Shown one piece after another: positions 30,281-39,322 of a stretch of 47,012 nucleotides of DNA. The stretch spans positions 126,667-173,678 of the forward strand of contig PBNZ01000003.1 in assembly GCA_002723275.1 (NCBI GenBank), written 5' to 3'. Every line of letters begins with the position of its first letter. Within the stretch, counting starts at the first letter, position 1. The notes below the pieces were generated by a model, which was not told the DNA's origin, made no database searches, and was given only the letters and a program-made list of their open reading frames with translations. The position numbers were made by a program, and so were the translations under genes. The stretch is from Planctomycetaceae bacterium. Its GTDB lineage: Bacteria; Planctomycetota; Planctomycetia; Pirellulales; Pirellulaceae.

Positions 30281-30631
30281 TTGGTCGCTAATTTCGCCGC
30301 CATTGGGGGCTCCGCAAACTCTGCCTATATGCAAATTCACAGGTACATTCGGAGAGAGAGTACGGTTGCGATTGCTGCGATCCTGGCGATCCCTCATCTC
30401 AAGTCTCTGGATGATGAGCTGCGATCAGACTATGCTGCTTTGATCGAAAGCCCAAATCGTGATGTGAAAGGCGCTGCGGTTGCGGCCATTGCGACTTGGG
30501 GACCGGACGCTGTCTCGTTCGAAACTCGATTGGCTCGGATGCAGCAAATTGATCCGGTTGATTTTGTGCGGCAAGCGGCGAAAAATACGCTCTTGCAAAT
30601 CAACGCTACCAGGGAATCGGTTTGTGAATAA
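30281..30631 (+). CDS. Hypothetical HEAT-like protein or gene fragment
   Basis: Not recognised. The 116-residue frame starts at TTG 30281 (or ATG 30329) and reads helical: TVAIAAILAIPHLKSLDDEL, LIESPNRDVKGAAVAAIATW, FVRQAAKNTLLQI. The alternating helices and the R/K-D-V-x-x-A-A-V pattern resemble HEAT repeats. It overlaps the start of the following alpha/beta-hydrolase gene by 8 nt, which hints at coupling. It may also be the C-terminal part of a longer decayed gene whose earlier part lies in another frame upstream. Confidence 0.35.
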   Translation: MVANFAAIGGSANSAYMQIHRYIRRESTVAIAAILAIPHLKSLDDELRSDYAALIESPNRDVKGAAVAAIATWGPDAVSFETRLARMQQIDPVDFVRQAAKNTLLQINATRESVCE

Positions 30632-32287
30632 GTTGGGCATCCGTCTTCTACAATCTCTTGGAAATCGCTTGCGGACACGATTCTCCTATGTCGGTCTCGC
30701 GTTTGGAACACTCTTTTTTTGTGCCTCTGTGACGCCTTCGTTGTTGCCACGTGAATTCATCGTTCAAGGGATTGAGTCAGGATTTGCGTTGGCGATTGGA
30801 TATGGCGTTGGCGTTTTTTTGTCTGGTTAGCACAGCTCTTTGAAGTACCGCAGCTTCCTCTAACATGGGAGCGAATGTCGAAGCGAGTGATCAGCGGATG
30901 CGTCGGAGTCATTGTGGTCGTCACGTTGTATCGAGCAACCGTATGGCAGAACTCGATCCGGGAGTTGATGGAGATGGCACCACTGGAAACGGTCTATGCG
31001 CCCTACGTCGTCTTGATCGCTGTTTTCTGGGCGTGGCTTCTTGTGATGGCCGCGCGCCTGGTTGGGATGGGACACAGCGTCGTCGATCGAAAACTAAAGT
31101 TGTATTTGCCGCCACGAGTTTCAAACCTGCTTAGCATCTTCATTGTGATCGTTATCGTATTCACGGTTACAAATCGATTGGTGATCCGGCAGCTTTTGAA
31201 TGCTGCGAATCAGGCTTTCTTGGAAATTGATCAACGGGTTGATGATGGAATGGATCCGCCCGCGGATGTCCTTGCATCCGGCAGTGCTGCATCGCTTATT
31301 GACTGGGATACCATCGGACGACAAGGCAAAAACTTTATCCTGTCGGGGCCGAGTGCTGGAGAGATTCAAGGTTTCCTGGGACGTCCGGCAAAGCAGCCGA
31401 TCCGAGTTTACGTTGGGCTTGGAGCCTTTGATACGCCTGACGAACGCGCTCAGCTAGCGCTCGACGAATTGATTCGAGCGGGTGGTTTTGATCGTTCAAT
31501 ACTTGTTGTCGCCAATCCGACCGGGACCGGATGGTTACAGCCTGAGGCGGTTGATACGTTGGAGTATTTGCATGCCGGTGACACCGCGATCGTGAGCATG
31601 CAGTATTCTTATTTGCCGAGTTGGATGACGATCCTCGTTGATACCGAGGGCTCACGGATTTCCGCGAGAGCACTCTTCTCAAAAGTCTATCAATATTGGA
31701 GAGGAATCCCGGAAGAGGATCGTCCCGATCTTTATCTGCACGGGTTGAGTCTCGGTGCTTTTGGCTCCGAAGTTTGTGCCGACCTGTTCACTCTTTTTGA
31801 AGATCCGATTCAAGGCGGTGTTTGGAGTGGTCCTCCGTTTCCAAGTTCCCATTGGCGTCAGATTACTCGCGATCGAAATCCAGGATCTCCGGCTTGGTTA
31901 CCTACGTTTCGTGACGGCAGAATGGTGAGGTTTACGGCCCGAGAAAATGCGTTGCCAAGAAAAGGCGAGAGTTGGGGGGCGATGAGATACGTCTACATTC
32001 AACACGCCAGCGATCCGATGACCTTCTTCTCGCCTGAATTGCTCTATGAAAAACCCGCTTGGCTCCAGGGAGTACGTGGCCCTGACGTTTCGCCTTATTT
32101 GACCTGGTACCCTGTCATTACCTGTCTGCAGATCGCTTTTGATTTGCCCCTGGCGACTAGCGTTCCCCCCGGCTTTGGCCACAATATTGCCGCACCCAGT
32201 TACATCGACGCCTGGTATGACGTGACTCAACCGTCCGATTGGAACAGTGTCGATCTGGAGGTACTGAAGGAACACTTTGCTGAGTAG
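30624..32287 (+). CDS. Alpha/beta-hydrolase family membrane protein (PF10081 type), interrupted by a frame change at a T7 run
   Basis: Family: integral-membrane N-terminus plus an alpha/beta-hydrolase domain, function unknown. The N-terminal part (GTG 30624 to TAG 30830) has the family start: LRTRFSYVGLAFGTLFFCA, TPSLLPREFIVQGI, ALAIGYGVGVF. The rest continues in another frame (VWLAQLFEVPQLPLTWERMSK, then the long frame 30875-32287) with helices, VVANPTGTGWLQPEAVDTLEYL and the nucleophile elbow HGLSLGAFG. The frames join at TTTTTTTG (30814-30821) if one base is re-read. Either programmed -1 frameshifting, a real mutation, or a homopolymer base-call error. Confidence 0.8.
30815..30821 (+). promoter_or_regulatory. 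Canonical -1 slippery heptamer T TTT TTG
   Basis: In the zero frame the codons are GTT TTT TTG, which gives the X XXY YYZ heptamer needed for -1 frameshifting. A slip here restores the full hydrolase reading frame; without it a TAG ends translation three codons later. Confidence 0.5.
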
Positions 32288-32381
32288 CCAGGTCGTCTGA
32301 TCCGTGGAGCGTTAGCTCCTAGAACGTGCGTACTTCCAGCAACTTTTTGTTCGATGGAAAGAAGAGTTGGAGAAGCAGACG

Positions 32382-32711
32382 CTAAGCCGCAATCGCATCC
32401 TCGACGGATTCAACCATATCGATCGCTTGGTTCAGTTGCATCATCTCCAGAGTGTCTCGCACGACGCCCGGAGCAGTGACGATAACCATTTTTCCACCCC
32501 GACCCTTGATTGCCTTCGAGCTAGAAACGAGCAGTCCAATCGAAAGGCTCACGATCAGTTCCAGTTCGCTCAGATCAAGGATGACCTTTCCAGAGTTGGT
32601 TGCCGTGTGCGCGCTAAAACGCATCTCATGCTGATTATGTGCTTCGAGGTCAAAACGACCGATGAGTTTGATGAGCGTGTAATCGTCGTGGTTCTCGACT
32701 TGCATCTCCAT
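32382..32711 (-). CDS. STAS-domain anti-sigma factor antagonist-like protein
   Basis: Resembles SpoIIAA/RsbV proteins, which free sigma factors or other partners when unphosphorylated. Start placed at 32711 (MEMQVENHDDYTLIKL), where homology begins; the frame is open to 32828. The 109-residue product has the IGRFDLEAHNQ strand, VILDLSELELI, and SLSIGLLVSSSKAIKGRGGKM, where the serine of SLSIG sits in the usual phosphorylation loop, followed by VIVTAPGVVRDTLEMMQL. No kinase partner is adjacent. Convergent with the hydrolase gene. Confidence 0.85.
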   Translation of the reverse strand: MEMQVENHDDYTLIKLIGRFDLEAHNQHEMRFSAHTATNSGKVILDLSELELIVSLSIGLLVSSSKAIKGRGGKMVIVTAPGVVRDTLEMMQLNQAIDMVESVEDAIAA

Positions 32712-32946
32712 GAACTGACTTCTCTGAATCTCAGGGCTTGCGGTTTGTAACTGGGGTGGGAACTCTGGAAGTCTGAGTTTATCGATTGATTGGTATTTTG
32801 TCAGTGGGGTGAGCCGACAGGGTTTCATGGGAGGATCACCATTCAGAAGCCCACTCGTCAGAAACCGATTTCCTGTTTTACTTCGTTCGAAAAATCTCGC
32901 TCTGAACGACCAAGTGAACGAGACTTCGCAGGCGGTTTCCGTCGTC

Positions 32947-33649
32947 TTACAGTTCCAGACAGATTTGATTCACTTCGCCGCGATCGTCTGATCCAAGCAG
33001 CCGACCGGTTGCGTACATCAGCATTTTTTCAGTGAGGCATTTCACAATCTGGGGTTCGCGTTCAACCAGCATCGCCTTGTATTCCAACAAATCCTTCACC
33101 TCACGACCGTTGGCTAGAATCGCGGCAGTATCGATTTGGGGATGCTGACGGTTCTGCTTGTCGACCTTTGGATAATGGTCTCGCCAGCGTCCAATCGGAT
33201 CGAAGCTCTCCAGTGCGAAACCCAAGGGATCGATTTTTCGATGGCAACTGTTGCAAGCCTGTTGGTTGCGGTGTTCGGCATGTTGTTCTTTCAAGCTTGC
33301 TAGGCCGCGCAGATCAGGCGAAAACGGTTCCAAATCGGGTGGTGGAGCAGGGGGGCGTGCCAAGAATGTTTTCCAAAACGTAAACGCCTCGCGTGATGGG
33401 AGAGGTTTCCACGCCATTCGACGTTACGGTCATCACGGCAGGCATCGTCAGTCGGCCCCCGCGTCGCTAGTCTTTCAATCGGACCTTCTGGTAGACGCCG
33501 TAATTGTTCGAGAGGCAGACTATCCGTTTGATCGGACGGTTGGAGTTCGTCGCGGCGGAGACTCGTGAGAGCGTCGATTCGAAGATGGGTAGCGCCAGGG
33601 CGACACCAGCACCTTTGAGAATCGTTCGTCGGTTAACCGTTTTCTTCAT
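32947..33649 (-). pseudogene. Decayed remnant joining DUF1552 N-terminus to DUF1588/DUF1585 C-terminus
   Basis: Minus-strand 33649-33467 encodes the start of a DUF1552 protein: RRTILKGAGVALALPIFEST (Tat-like leader) and a short stretch of the family core, ended by TAG. In the same frame after the stop comes MTVTSNGVETSPITRGVYVL, a DUF1588 segment belonging to the partner family of large planctomycete cytochrome-like proteins. It shifts frame near 33360 (CCCCCC) into PAPPPDLEPFSPDLRG and ACNSCHRKIDPLGFALESFD, and finishes with a DUF1585 end (CLTEKMLMYATGRLL) at 32947. Normally these are two separate full genes (>400 and >700 residues), so a deletion has fused the ends. Confidence 0.8.
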
Positions 33650-33960
33650 CTTCGCTTCCGTGCGATCTTGTACGAATTCCTGGCGTCGCGAACCTTGTTG
33701 GTATCTCTTTCAAAGCTCGCTTTCGTCACCTTTCATGATTTATTCGTTAGGGCCGATCGACGCACGGTCGTTCTACGGGTTAATTCTGTGGAGTGATCGA
33801 CACCCTTCCTTCTTTCTTGCTCAGGAAATACCGCGTGAACTCGGTTCACATGAGGATGATTCAGCGGGGCATCCACAAAAAAAACTTGGTCCCAGGGTCA
33901 AGCCATTTGTGGCTTAACTCTGAAGGACCAAGTTTTGAAGTACGTTCGATTTTGATTCGC
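33650..33960. other. Non-coding interval with terminator
   Basis: No gene seen. Holds the terminator at 33877-33936 for the PEP-CTERM gene on its right; the rest would be the former promoter region of the decayed DUF1552 gene. Confidence 0.6.
33877..33936 (-). terminator. Rho-independent terminator of the 33961-35208 gene
   Basis: AAAACTTGGTCC (33881-33892) pairs perfectly with 33925-33936. Inside lies a second small hairpin (AAGCCA...TGGCTT). On the minus strand the stem is followed by eight T. It begins 25 nt after the gene's stop. Confidence 0.8.
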
Positions 33961-35208
33961 TTACTTGCGACGAATTCGCAGGACGCCGAGCAGACCAACC
34001 AGGATCAGCAGGATGCTGGAAGGTTCGGGAACTGCTGCAACAGCGGCAACGGGACCTGCTTCGTAACCACCATCGATGAAGGAAGCAACGAAGTCTGCAC
34101 TGTCGAACAGCATGTTGCCGTCGAAGTCGCCATCAGCCCAGCCAGCGGGGTCGCCTGTTTCGTACTTACCAGCGGTAAAGGCAACGACGAAGTCGCCAGA
34201 ATCGAATACGCCGTCAAGATTGGCGTCACCGATCCAAGTCGATTTCAGGTCTTTGACCCATACTTGACGGTCGGCATAGTTGGTCGCGCCGTCATTGTTG
34301 AGATCGTAGGCCAGATCATTGGCTGCGATCGCGGCAGCTTGGAGGTCCAAGTCGCCAGCGTCCAATTGACCGTTGTCGTTGTAATCGCCGAGGATTCCAT
34401 CGGAGATCCACTCGGAGAAATCGCCGGACATGACGTTGGCGATCTGGTCTTCCGTTAATGCTTCATTCCAGACGGCGACGTCATCGACCCAACCTTGGAA
34501 GTACTTTTCAAGTGCGCCACTACCGGAATCCGCACCCACACCGATGTACGCCGGCTGTTGGTCGGTACCAGAAAGATCGTAACCATCGGGAACGTCGAAG
34601 TTTTCAGCGGCGAGTTCGCCATCGATGTAGACCCGCAATTCGGTGTCTTCCTTCACGCCCACGACATGATGCCATTCTTCGTCATCGACAACCCAGTCGA
34701 ACGCGTCGGCTTGTGCCTGTCGCTTGGTTGCGTTGTCGTCAGTGGTAAGAACGATTGAGCGACCACCGTTTTCCAGATAGCCCACGACGTATCGAACGCC
34801 GCCACCGTTGTCACCACCATTGCTGAAGATGTTACCGCGCTGGAAAAGGAATTCGGGCACTTTCATCCAGGAAGCGACGGTGAAGTTATCCGTTCCGAAG
34901 TTGAGCAGGTCTGGATTACCGAGGTCAACGTAACCAGCGTTGTCGGCGAGATCGATTTCATCTTCGCTGACGCCACCTTCAAGTGTGAATTCGGTGTTCA
35001 GCAAGAGAGATTGGCCACCGCCGAGGACGGATGGTACGTCGTCCGTGAACGCCGTGTCGCCAATTAGTTCGCCATTGATGCCATTGGAGGTTGCATCATC
35101 AGTGTTACCGTCCATATGCCAAAGACCGATGAGATCGGCGTTAACAGCGGAACTTAACGTGCCTGTCAAGAGAAGCGAGCACGTTGCCAAAAAAACCGTG
35201 ATTTTCAT
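33961..35208 (-). CDS. Secreted LamG-like lectin with dockerin-type loops and PEP-CTERM anchor
   Basis: Exported protein, probably at the cell surface. Start placed at 35208 (MKITVFLATCSLLL), with GGGGAG upstream. Signal peptide to about residue 25. Then comes a concanavalin A-like/LamG jelly roll (LIGLWHMDGNTDDATSNG, FTVASWMKVPEFLFQRG, EEWHHVVGVKEDTELRVYIDG, WVDDVAVWNEALTEDQI). Dockerin-like calcium loops follow (GDYNDNGQLDAGDLD, DLNNDGATNYADRQ, GDANLDGVFDSGDFV, GDFDGNMLFDSADFV). The C-terminus VPEPSSILLILVGLLGVLRIRRK is a complete PEP-CTERM signal for sorting by an exosortase. Carbohydrate binding is inferred. Confidence 0.9.
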   Translation of the reverse strand: MKITVFLATCSLLLTGTLSSAVNADLIGLWHMDGNTDDATSNGINGELIGDTAFTDDVPSVLGGGQSLLLNTEFTLEGGVSEDEIDLADNAGYVDLGNPDLLNFGTDNFTVASWMKVPEFLFQRGNIFSNGGDNGGGVRYVVGYLENGGRSIVLTTDDNATKRQAQADAFDWVVDDEEWHHVVGVKEDTELRVYIDGELAAENFDVPDGYDLSGTDQQPAYIGVGADSGSGALEKYFQGWVDDVAVWNEALTEDQIANVMSGDFSEWISDGILGDYNDNGQLDAGDLDLQAAAIAANDLAYDLNNDGATNYADRQVWVKDLKSTWIGDANLDGVFDSGDFVVAFTAGKYETGDPAGWADGDFDGNMLFDSADFVASFIDGGYEAGPVAAVAAVPEPSSILLILVGLLGVLRIRRK

Positions 35209-35646
35209 TTCTTGACTCCCCAACATTTCCTCGTGAAAAGACAACTTGCATGCTGGATGAAATCAGAGGTTTGGCTTCAGAAGAGAAACACAAAGACTGG
35301 TCTGATTCACTAGCGATGCCTTCAACTAAAAATTAAGACGTGTAATAGATTAATGACACTCATACAGTGGTGCCATATTCGCTGCAGACAGTTTAATCGG
35401 GCGTTGGCGAGACTCAAGCCTTTCGGCTCGTGTTCCGAAAAATAAGTGACAGTTTGAGAGCTGAGTTGAATTGCTTGCCAGCTCAGACGCAGGGCGTGTT
35501 CAAGATTATGAACATGCGCGCGAGCGACCTGATTCTCGTAACTCGAAAGAGGAAATCAGCTTTTGCCGACATCCAAAAACTCTTCGAACGTGGCTTCTCG
35601 TTTAGGGCGAATGCGAATAATCGAAGTTGACGGAACGAACCCCGGT
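35209..35646. other. Non-coding promoter interval of the LamG/PEP-CTERM gene
   Basis: About 440 nt, more AT-rich than its neighbours near 35320-35390. A plus-strand frame at 35430-35630 has no domain or ribosome binding site and is not called. Confidence 0.5.
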
Positions 35647-36192
35647 TTAGCCAAGCAAGTTTGGGGTCAAACCGATTGCGTCGTCATCACGTAAGCCATT
35701 CGAAGCTCGTTTATAACGGATGGTGATTTCTCCATCGGTGATGAATGAGGGAAGGCTGGCGGGTGCCAAAGCAGCGACGGTCTCTTTCTCGGATTCAGTC
35801 GTTTTCACAACAGAGCCTGCAGGATCAATGAAGTTGTAGGCATTGTCTTGAACCTGAATGGTCAATGTCGATGACACTGCGGTTCTCTCGACGGTGATTG
35901 CGGTACCGATGAGCCAATGGGCTGCGAACGTGATCACCCAGCATAGCAAAGCGACTAGTATCGCCTCTAAGAAGTTTTTCTCGAAGACGATCATTAATCC
36001 GGCCAACCAGATCACGATGGAAAAGAATCCAACGAACGGAATGAAGGACATCATTAGGGCAAAAATATTGAGTCCCAAGCACCGGATCAAAACACCTGAA
36101 TTGATTTCTTCCCCTACGATGAGAAGAGCAACCGCTAACACAACAGTGTTGATGAGTAATAGGACGACGCCGGTTGTAATGATGACCGTCAT
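35647..36192 (-). CDS. Membrane protein with cytoplasmic/periplasmic C-terminal tail, unknown function
   Basis: Family not recognised. The 181-residue product has four hydrophobic helices in the first 105 residues (about 5-25, 38-56, 57-70 and 78-98). Then comes a polar 75-residue tail with two beta-like stretches (TLTIQVQDNAYNFIDPAG, FITDGEITIRYKRASNG). The composition is consistent throughout and no frame break is seen. It is the last gene on the backbone side of the tRNA-Arg gene. Transporter or sensor roles are guesses, so none is given. Confidence 0.65.
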   Translation of the reverse strand: MTVIITTGVVLLLINTVVLAVALLIVGEEINSGVLIRCLGLNIFALMMSFIPFVGFFSIVIWLAGLMIVFEKNFLEAILVALLCWVITFAAHWLIGTAITVERTAVSSTLTIQVQDNAYNFIDPAGSVVKTTESEKETVAALAPASLPSFITDGEITIRYKRASNGLRDDDAIGLTPNLLG

Positions 36193-36507
36193 ATCGCGAA
36201 TTTTCCTGTTCGAATCATCTGAGAATCAATTGACCGAGGATTTCCTGTGGGGCGGTTGAACCTGTGTCGATCGGTGAAAGATCGATGTCATTATACGGGG
36301 TAACAAATGGGGCGTGGGGAGGAGTAAACCGACAAGCTGCTGCATCATCGTGGCGGGCAAGATCACAAGTTCCTCGTTAGACAGCCTTAAAGATTGTCTT
36401 CGAGGAGATCCGCCACGGAACGGGAAGGCCTCTGTCAAGCAGGTGTCAGAGACACTCATCGTGGAGTGTCATAGGAGTGTTGATCAGTAGCCAACGACGT
36501 CAGTCAG
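36193..36507. other. Interval downstream of tRNA-Arg
   Basis: No gene. A hairpin GACACTC/GAGTGTC (36451-36470) lies 38 nt after the tRNA 3' end; it may help end the tRNA transcript but has no T run. Confidence 0.4.
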
Positions 36508-36658
<151 letters not shown>

Positions 36659-37036
36659 ACAGGGTAAAAGAGTATCGCCTGTAGCGAGTACCGAGGAATT
36701 GCCGTCGACATACGCGTTCTCACCGGCCTGATTTTTGATTTTGGAGAGGTGCTAACGCCCGGCAAAGAGGATCGATAAGGCTCTGATATTTTTTGTCATA
36801 TGCACGTAAAGCTCCGTTCCCCCGTGAGCATCCTACACCCGTCGCACAGTAGACGGGTTTGTGTTGCGTTTTCCGGGAGCAGCGGAGGGATCCGCGAGAG
36901 ACGCTCAGTTCACCGTCGAGAAGTTTGCCTCAATTGCGTTAGCTTTTATTTAACGGCGTTTTCTTGTGCTTGTGTTTGAAGATTGTACTGTTATGATTCG
37001 GCTTCTTCGAAGTCTCCATTCAGGCGAAAGTACACC

Positions 37037-37762
37037 ATGTGCAAAACACCAAGTCCCTCGCTTTTCTTTCCTTTGTTCACCCTTTTCGTGCTTGTCAGCT
37101 TCGGCCAGCTTCAGGCGTCGATCATCACAACGCCGACGGACTTAAACGTGGGTGACCAATACCGGTTGGTCTTTGTGACCTCGGGAACCATGACTGCTGA
37201 GTCAGGTGACATCGCCGACTACAACACTTTCGTGGACGGCTTTGGTGATGTTGCGATCGCATCCGATTGGAAAGCGATCGGTTCCACCAGCGAAGTCGAC
37301 GCATCCGAAAACACTCTGACGAGGCCGGATGTAGACTCCGCCAGTAGCGTTCCCATTTACAATCTGGCAGGCCAACGAGTTGCTGATGGTTATGTTGATT
37401 TATGGGACCAAGCTATCCTTGCGGCAATAGACGTCACTGAGACGGGAACGGAGATGAGTACATACACACAGGCGTGGACTGGGACTACTGTCGAAGGTGA
37501 TGCTTCTGAATCAGGTGTGCTCGGCGAAGGATATCCTTTAGATCAAGTCGTCTACGGCTATGTTGGGTTGACGGATTTTCAGTGGATTCGTGCTAATGCT
37601 GTCCCAGGTACGAACATAAATCACGTTTATGGCATGAGCGGAACGCTGACTGTCTCGGCACCTGACCCCATCCCCGAACCCGCTTCGGTGATCACTTGGA
37701 CGTTGCTCGGCATCGTTGGATGTGTTGGCACCTGGTGGAATCGTCGCCGCAAAGCGAGTTAA
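37037..37762 (+). CDS. Secreted PEP-CTERM protein (cargo of element 1)
   Basis: Start placed at 37037 (MCKTPSPSLFFPLFTLF) because a signal peptide follows; the frame is open to 36983. The 241-residue product has a signal peptide to about residue 28, then DLNVGDQYRLVFVTSGTMTAES and SDIADYNTFV-type segments found in a recurrent planctomycete/verrucomicrobial secreted domain of unknown role. A mixed beta domain follows, then PDPIPEPASVITWTLLGIVG plus an Arg-rich end, a complete PEP-CTERM sorting signal. Probably surface-displayed. It is the sole gene between the first two half-tRNA repeats. Confidence 0.82.
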   Translation: MCKTPSPSLFFPLFTLFVLVSFGQLQASIITTPTDLNVGDQYRLVFVTSGTMTAESGDIADYNTFVDGFGDVAIASDWKAIGSTSEVDASENTLTRPDVDSASSVPIYNLAGQRVADGYVDLWDQAILAAIDVTETGTEMSTYTQAWTGTTVEGDASESGVLGEGYPLDQVVYGYVGLTDFQWIRANAVPGTNINHVYGMSGTLTVSAPDPIPEPASVITWTLLGIVGCVGTWWNRRRKAS

Positions 37763-38458
37763 TCTGTCGCTCGTTTAAACGAGTCGCAACGCAAGTCCAT
37801 CACGGCTTTCTTCGCCTCGGAGCCCGGTGGTATATACCCCCGATCGACGTGCTTCCGCGTTCAAACAGCAGATGGCTGAGATCAGATACCCATGAAAACA
37901 ATGGTTTTTAGGGTATCGATGATGCGCGGAAATCAATTAGGAATCCGTTGCTCTGTCCCCTAAGCTACGCGCTTGGCGACCAGCATGGTGAAGGGAATGT
38001 TGCCTTTTAAGGTAGCCATCTCGATCGGCGACTTGCCATGGGAAAAGCCGGATCCGTTTCTCTCTTCCAACCCTGTTTTTCGTCTGAAAATCTCTGAAAA
38101 GCAAGGGTCGGATCGAAGGGGTTGGCGATCTGTCGGATTGGAACGTCGGCTACTACTTCTCCGATGTAGAAATTCTGCCTACGCGCAAGCCAGACTTGCG
38201 TAATGCAAAATCAACTCAAGAATGTTGTAGATGGAATATAAATAATCGTGGCGTGGTTATTGAATTATCCGAGGTTGGTGTTGGCGAATGGTGTCCGATT
38301 AGTAAAATTCAAATTTTTCAGTAAAAAGAAGTTGTCAACGGATTTTTTGCACGGTTAGGGCCACGACTCGCGCTCGTAGTAAACTTTTTTTACCGAAAGT
38401 CAGCTAGAGCCTCAGAAGTAGTTGATGTGTTAGACCTGCTAAGGAAGAGGTTTGTACG
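37763..38458. other. Non-coding junction of elements 1 and 2 and upstream region of the rhodopsin operon
   Basis: Holds the right end of element 1, the second half-tRNA (37938-37974) and the left end of element 2. From 38200 to 38458 it is clearly AT-rich; TTGTCA near 38330 with a weak downstream hexamer, and a GTAAA-CTTTTT-TTTAC inverted repeat (about 38380-38395), are the only promoter-like hints. GGAAGAGG lies before the rhodopsin start. Confidence 0.5.
37784..37979 (+). repeat. Direct repeat, left copy (right end of element 1 plus half-tRNA)
   Basis: About 196 nt alignable with 46481-46676 in the same orientation. Shared blocks include GGTATATACC, AGATGGCT(G/A)AGATCAGAT, GGGTATCG(A/T)TGATGCGCGG and TCAATTAGGAATCCGTTGCT. 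The half-tRNA here (37938-37974) is more decayed than the right copy: two substitutions and a 2-nt deletion in the acceptor stem. Confidence 0.8.
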
Positions 38459-39286
38459 ATGTTTGGTTGCGCCCAAATACTGGGAAGTTTGCCAAGCCTC
38501 ACCCACTTTCAGTATCAACTAGTTGACCAAGTCTTCCTTTACAGCGCACTTTCGTTCGCTGCCGCCTCGCTCTTTTTTTTTACGATGAGAAAGTCGGTCG
38601 GTGCTAACTATCGGCCAGTGATTGTAATTTTCGGCGTTGTTGTGAGCATTGCTTGTTACCACTACACGATGATTCGAAAGGGTTGGCAAAACGCGTTCGA
38701 ACTAAGGGATAACGCTTATGAACCGAGCGGCGTTCCATTCAACGACTTCTACCGCTATGCAGACTGGATCCTGACCGTTCCGCTACTCCTCGTCGCACTA
38801 GTGGTCGTGATGCGCTTAACGAGGCCCAAAGCCTCTCTGTTATTGACGAAACTCGTCATTGCCTCGACGGTAATGATCGCGTGCGGCTATCGGGGTGAGA
38901 TCATTTCATCTCCCGAGAGCCAGGGGGTACGGATCATCTGGGGACTCGCGGCGTGCATCCCATTTGCTTACGTAATTTTCGTTCTCTGGAAGGAATTGTC
39001 CGCAGTTTTGGTTCGACAAGCGACCACTGCGAAATTCCTGTTAAGCGCTGCACGCTGGGTTTTCGTGACCTCGTGGTTCGTTTACCCGGTTGCCTTTGCG
39101 ATGGGTAGTACGCCCAACGCGATGTCTGCGGCTTCACGAGGCACAGAGGCCGCGGGCGGTGTCATTTCGCTTCAGATTTGTTACGCAATTGCGGATGTCG
39201 CGTCCAAGGCCGCATTCGGAACTTTAATTTACTTTTTTGTCAGAGCAAAGACGCGGGCCAACGGCAGCGACAGTTTACCGCAGTGA
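38459..39286 (+). CDS. Microbial rhodopsin, xanthorhodopsin/Gloeobacter-rhodopsin-like, DTA motif
   Basis: Seven-helix retinal protein in the inner membrane (275 residues). Retinal lysine is Lys250 in ADVASK, with Asp246 as second counterion. Helix C reads FYRYADWILTVPLLLVALVV: primary counterion Asp102 and Thr106 are kept, but the usual proton-donor Glu is Ala113. The spectral tuning position is Leu110, which predicts green absorption. His68 (CYHY) can pair with Asp102. The long B-C loop ending GVPFNDFYRY and WGLAACIPFAYVIFVLWKEL place it near xanthorhodopsin; Gly162 may be the antenna-fenestration glycine. First gene of the operon; GGAAGAGG precedes the ATG. A slow pump or a sensor are both possible. 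Confidence 0.93.
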   Translation: MFGCAQILGSLPSLTHFQYQLVDQVFLYSALSFAAASLFFFTMRKSVGANYRPVIVIFGVVVSIACYHYTMIRKGWQNAFELRDNAYEPSGVPFNDFYRYADWILTVPLLLVALVVVMRLTRPKASLLLTKLVIASTVMIACGYRGEIISSPESQGVRIIWGLAACIPFAYVIFVLWKELSAVLVRQATTAKFLLSAARWVFVTSWFVYPVAFAMGSTPNAMSAASRGTEAAGGVISLQICYAIADVASKAAFGTLIYFFVRAKTRANGSDSLPQ

Positions 39287-39322
39287 TCTGAGCCAGAACC
39301 TCGAAGAGCGAATAGTCCGATC

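Noticed and set aside
35430-35630. 66-codon plus-strand frame
   Set aside because: No ribosome binding site, domain or conserved composition; lies in the promoter interval of the LamG gene.
37938-37974. Second and third complete tRNA-Arg genes
   Set aside because: Both extra copies stop after the anticodon loop and lack the anticodon 3' stem, T arm and 3' acceptor strand, so they cannot be functional tRNAs.
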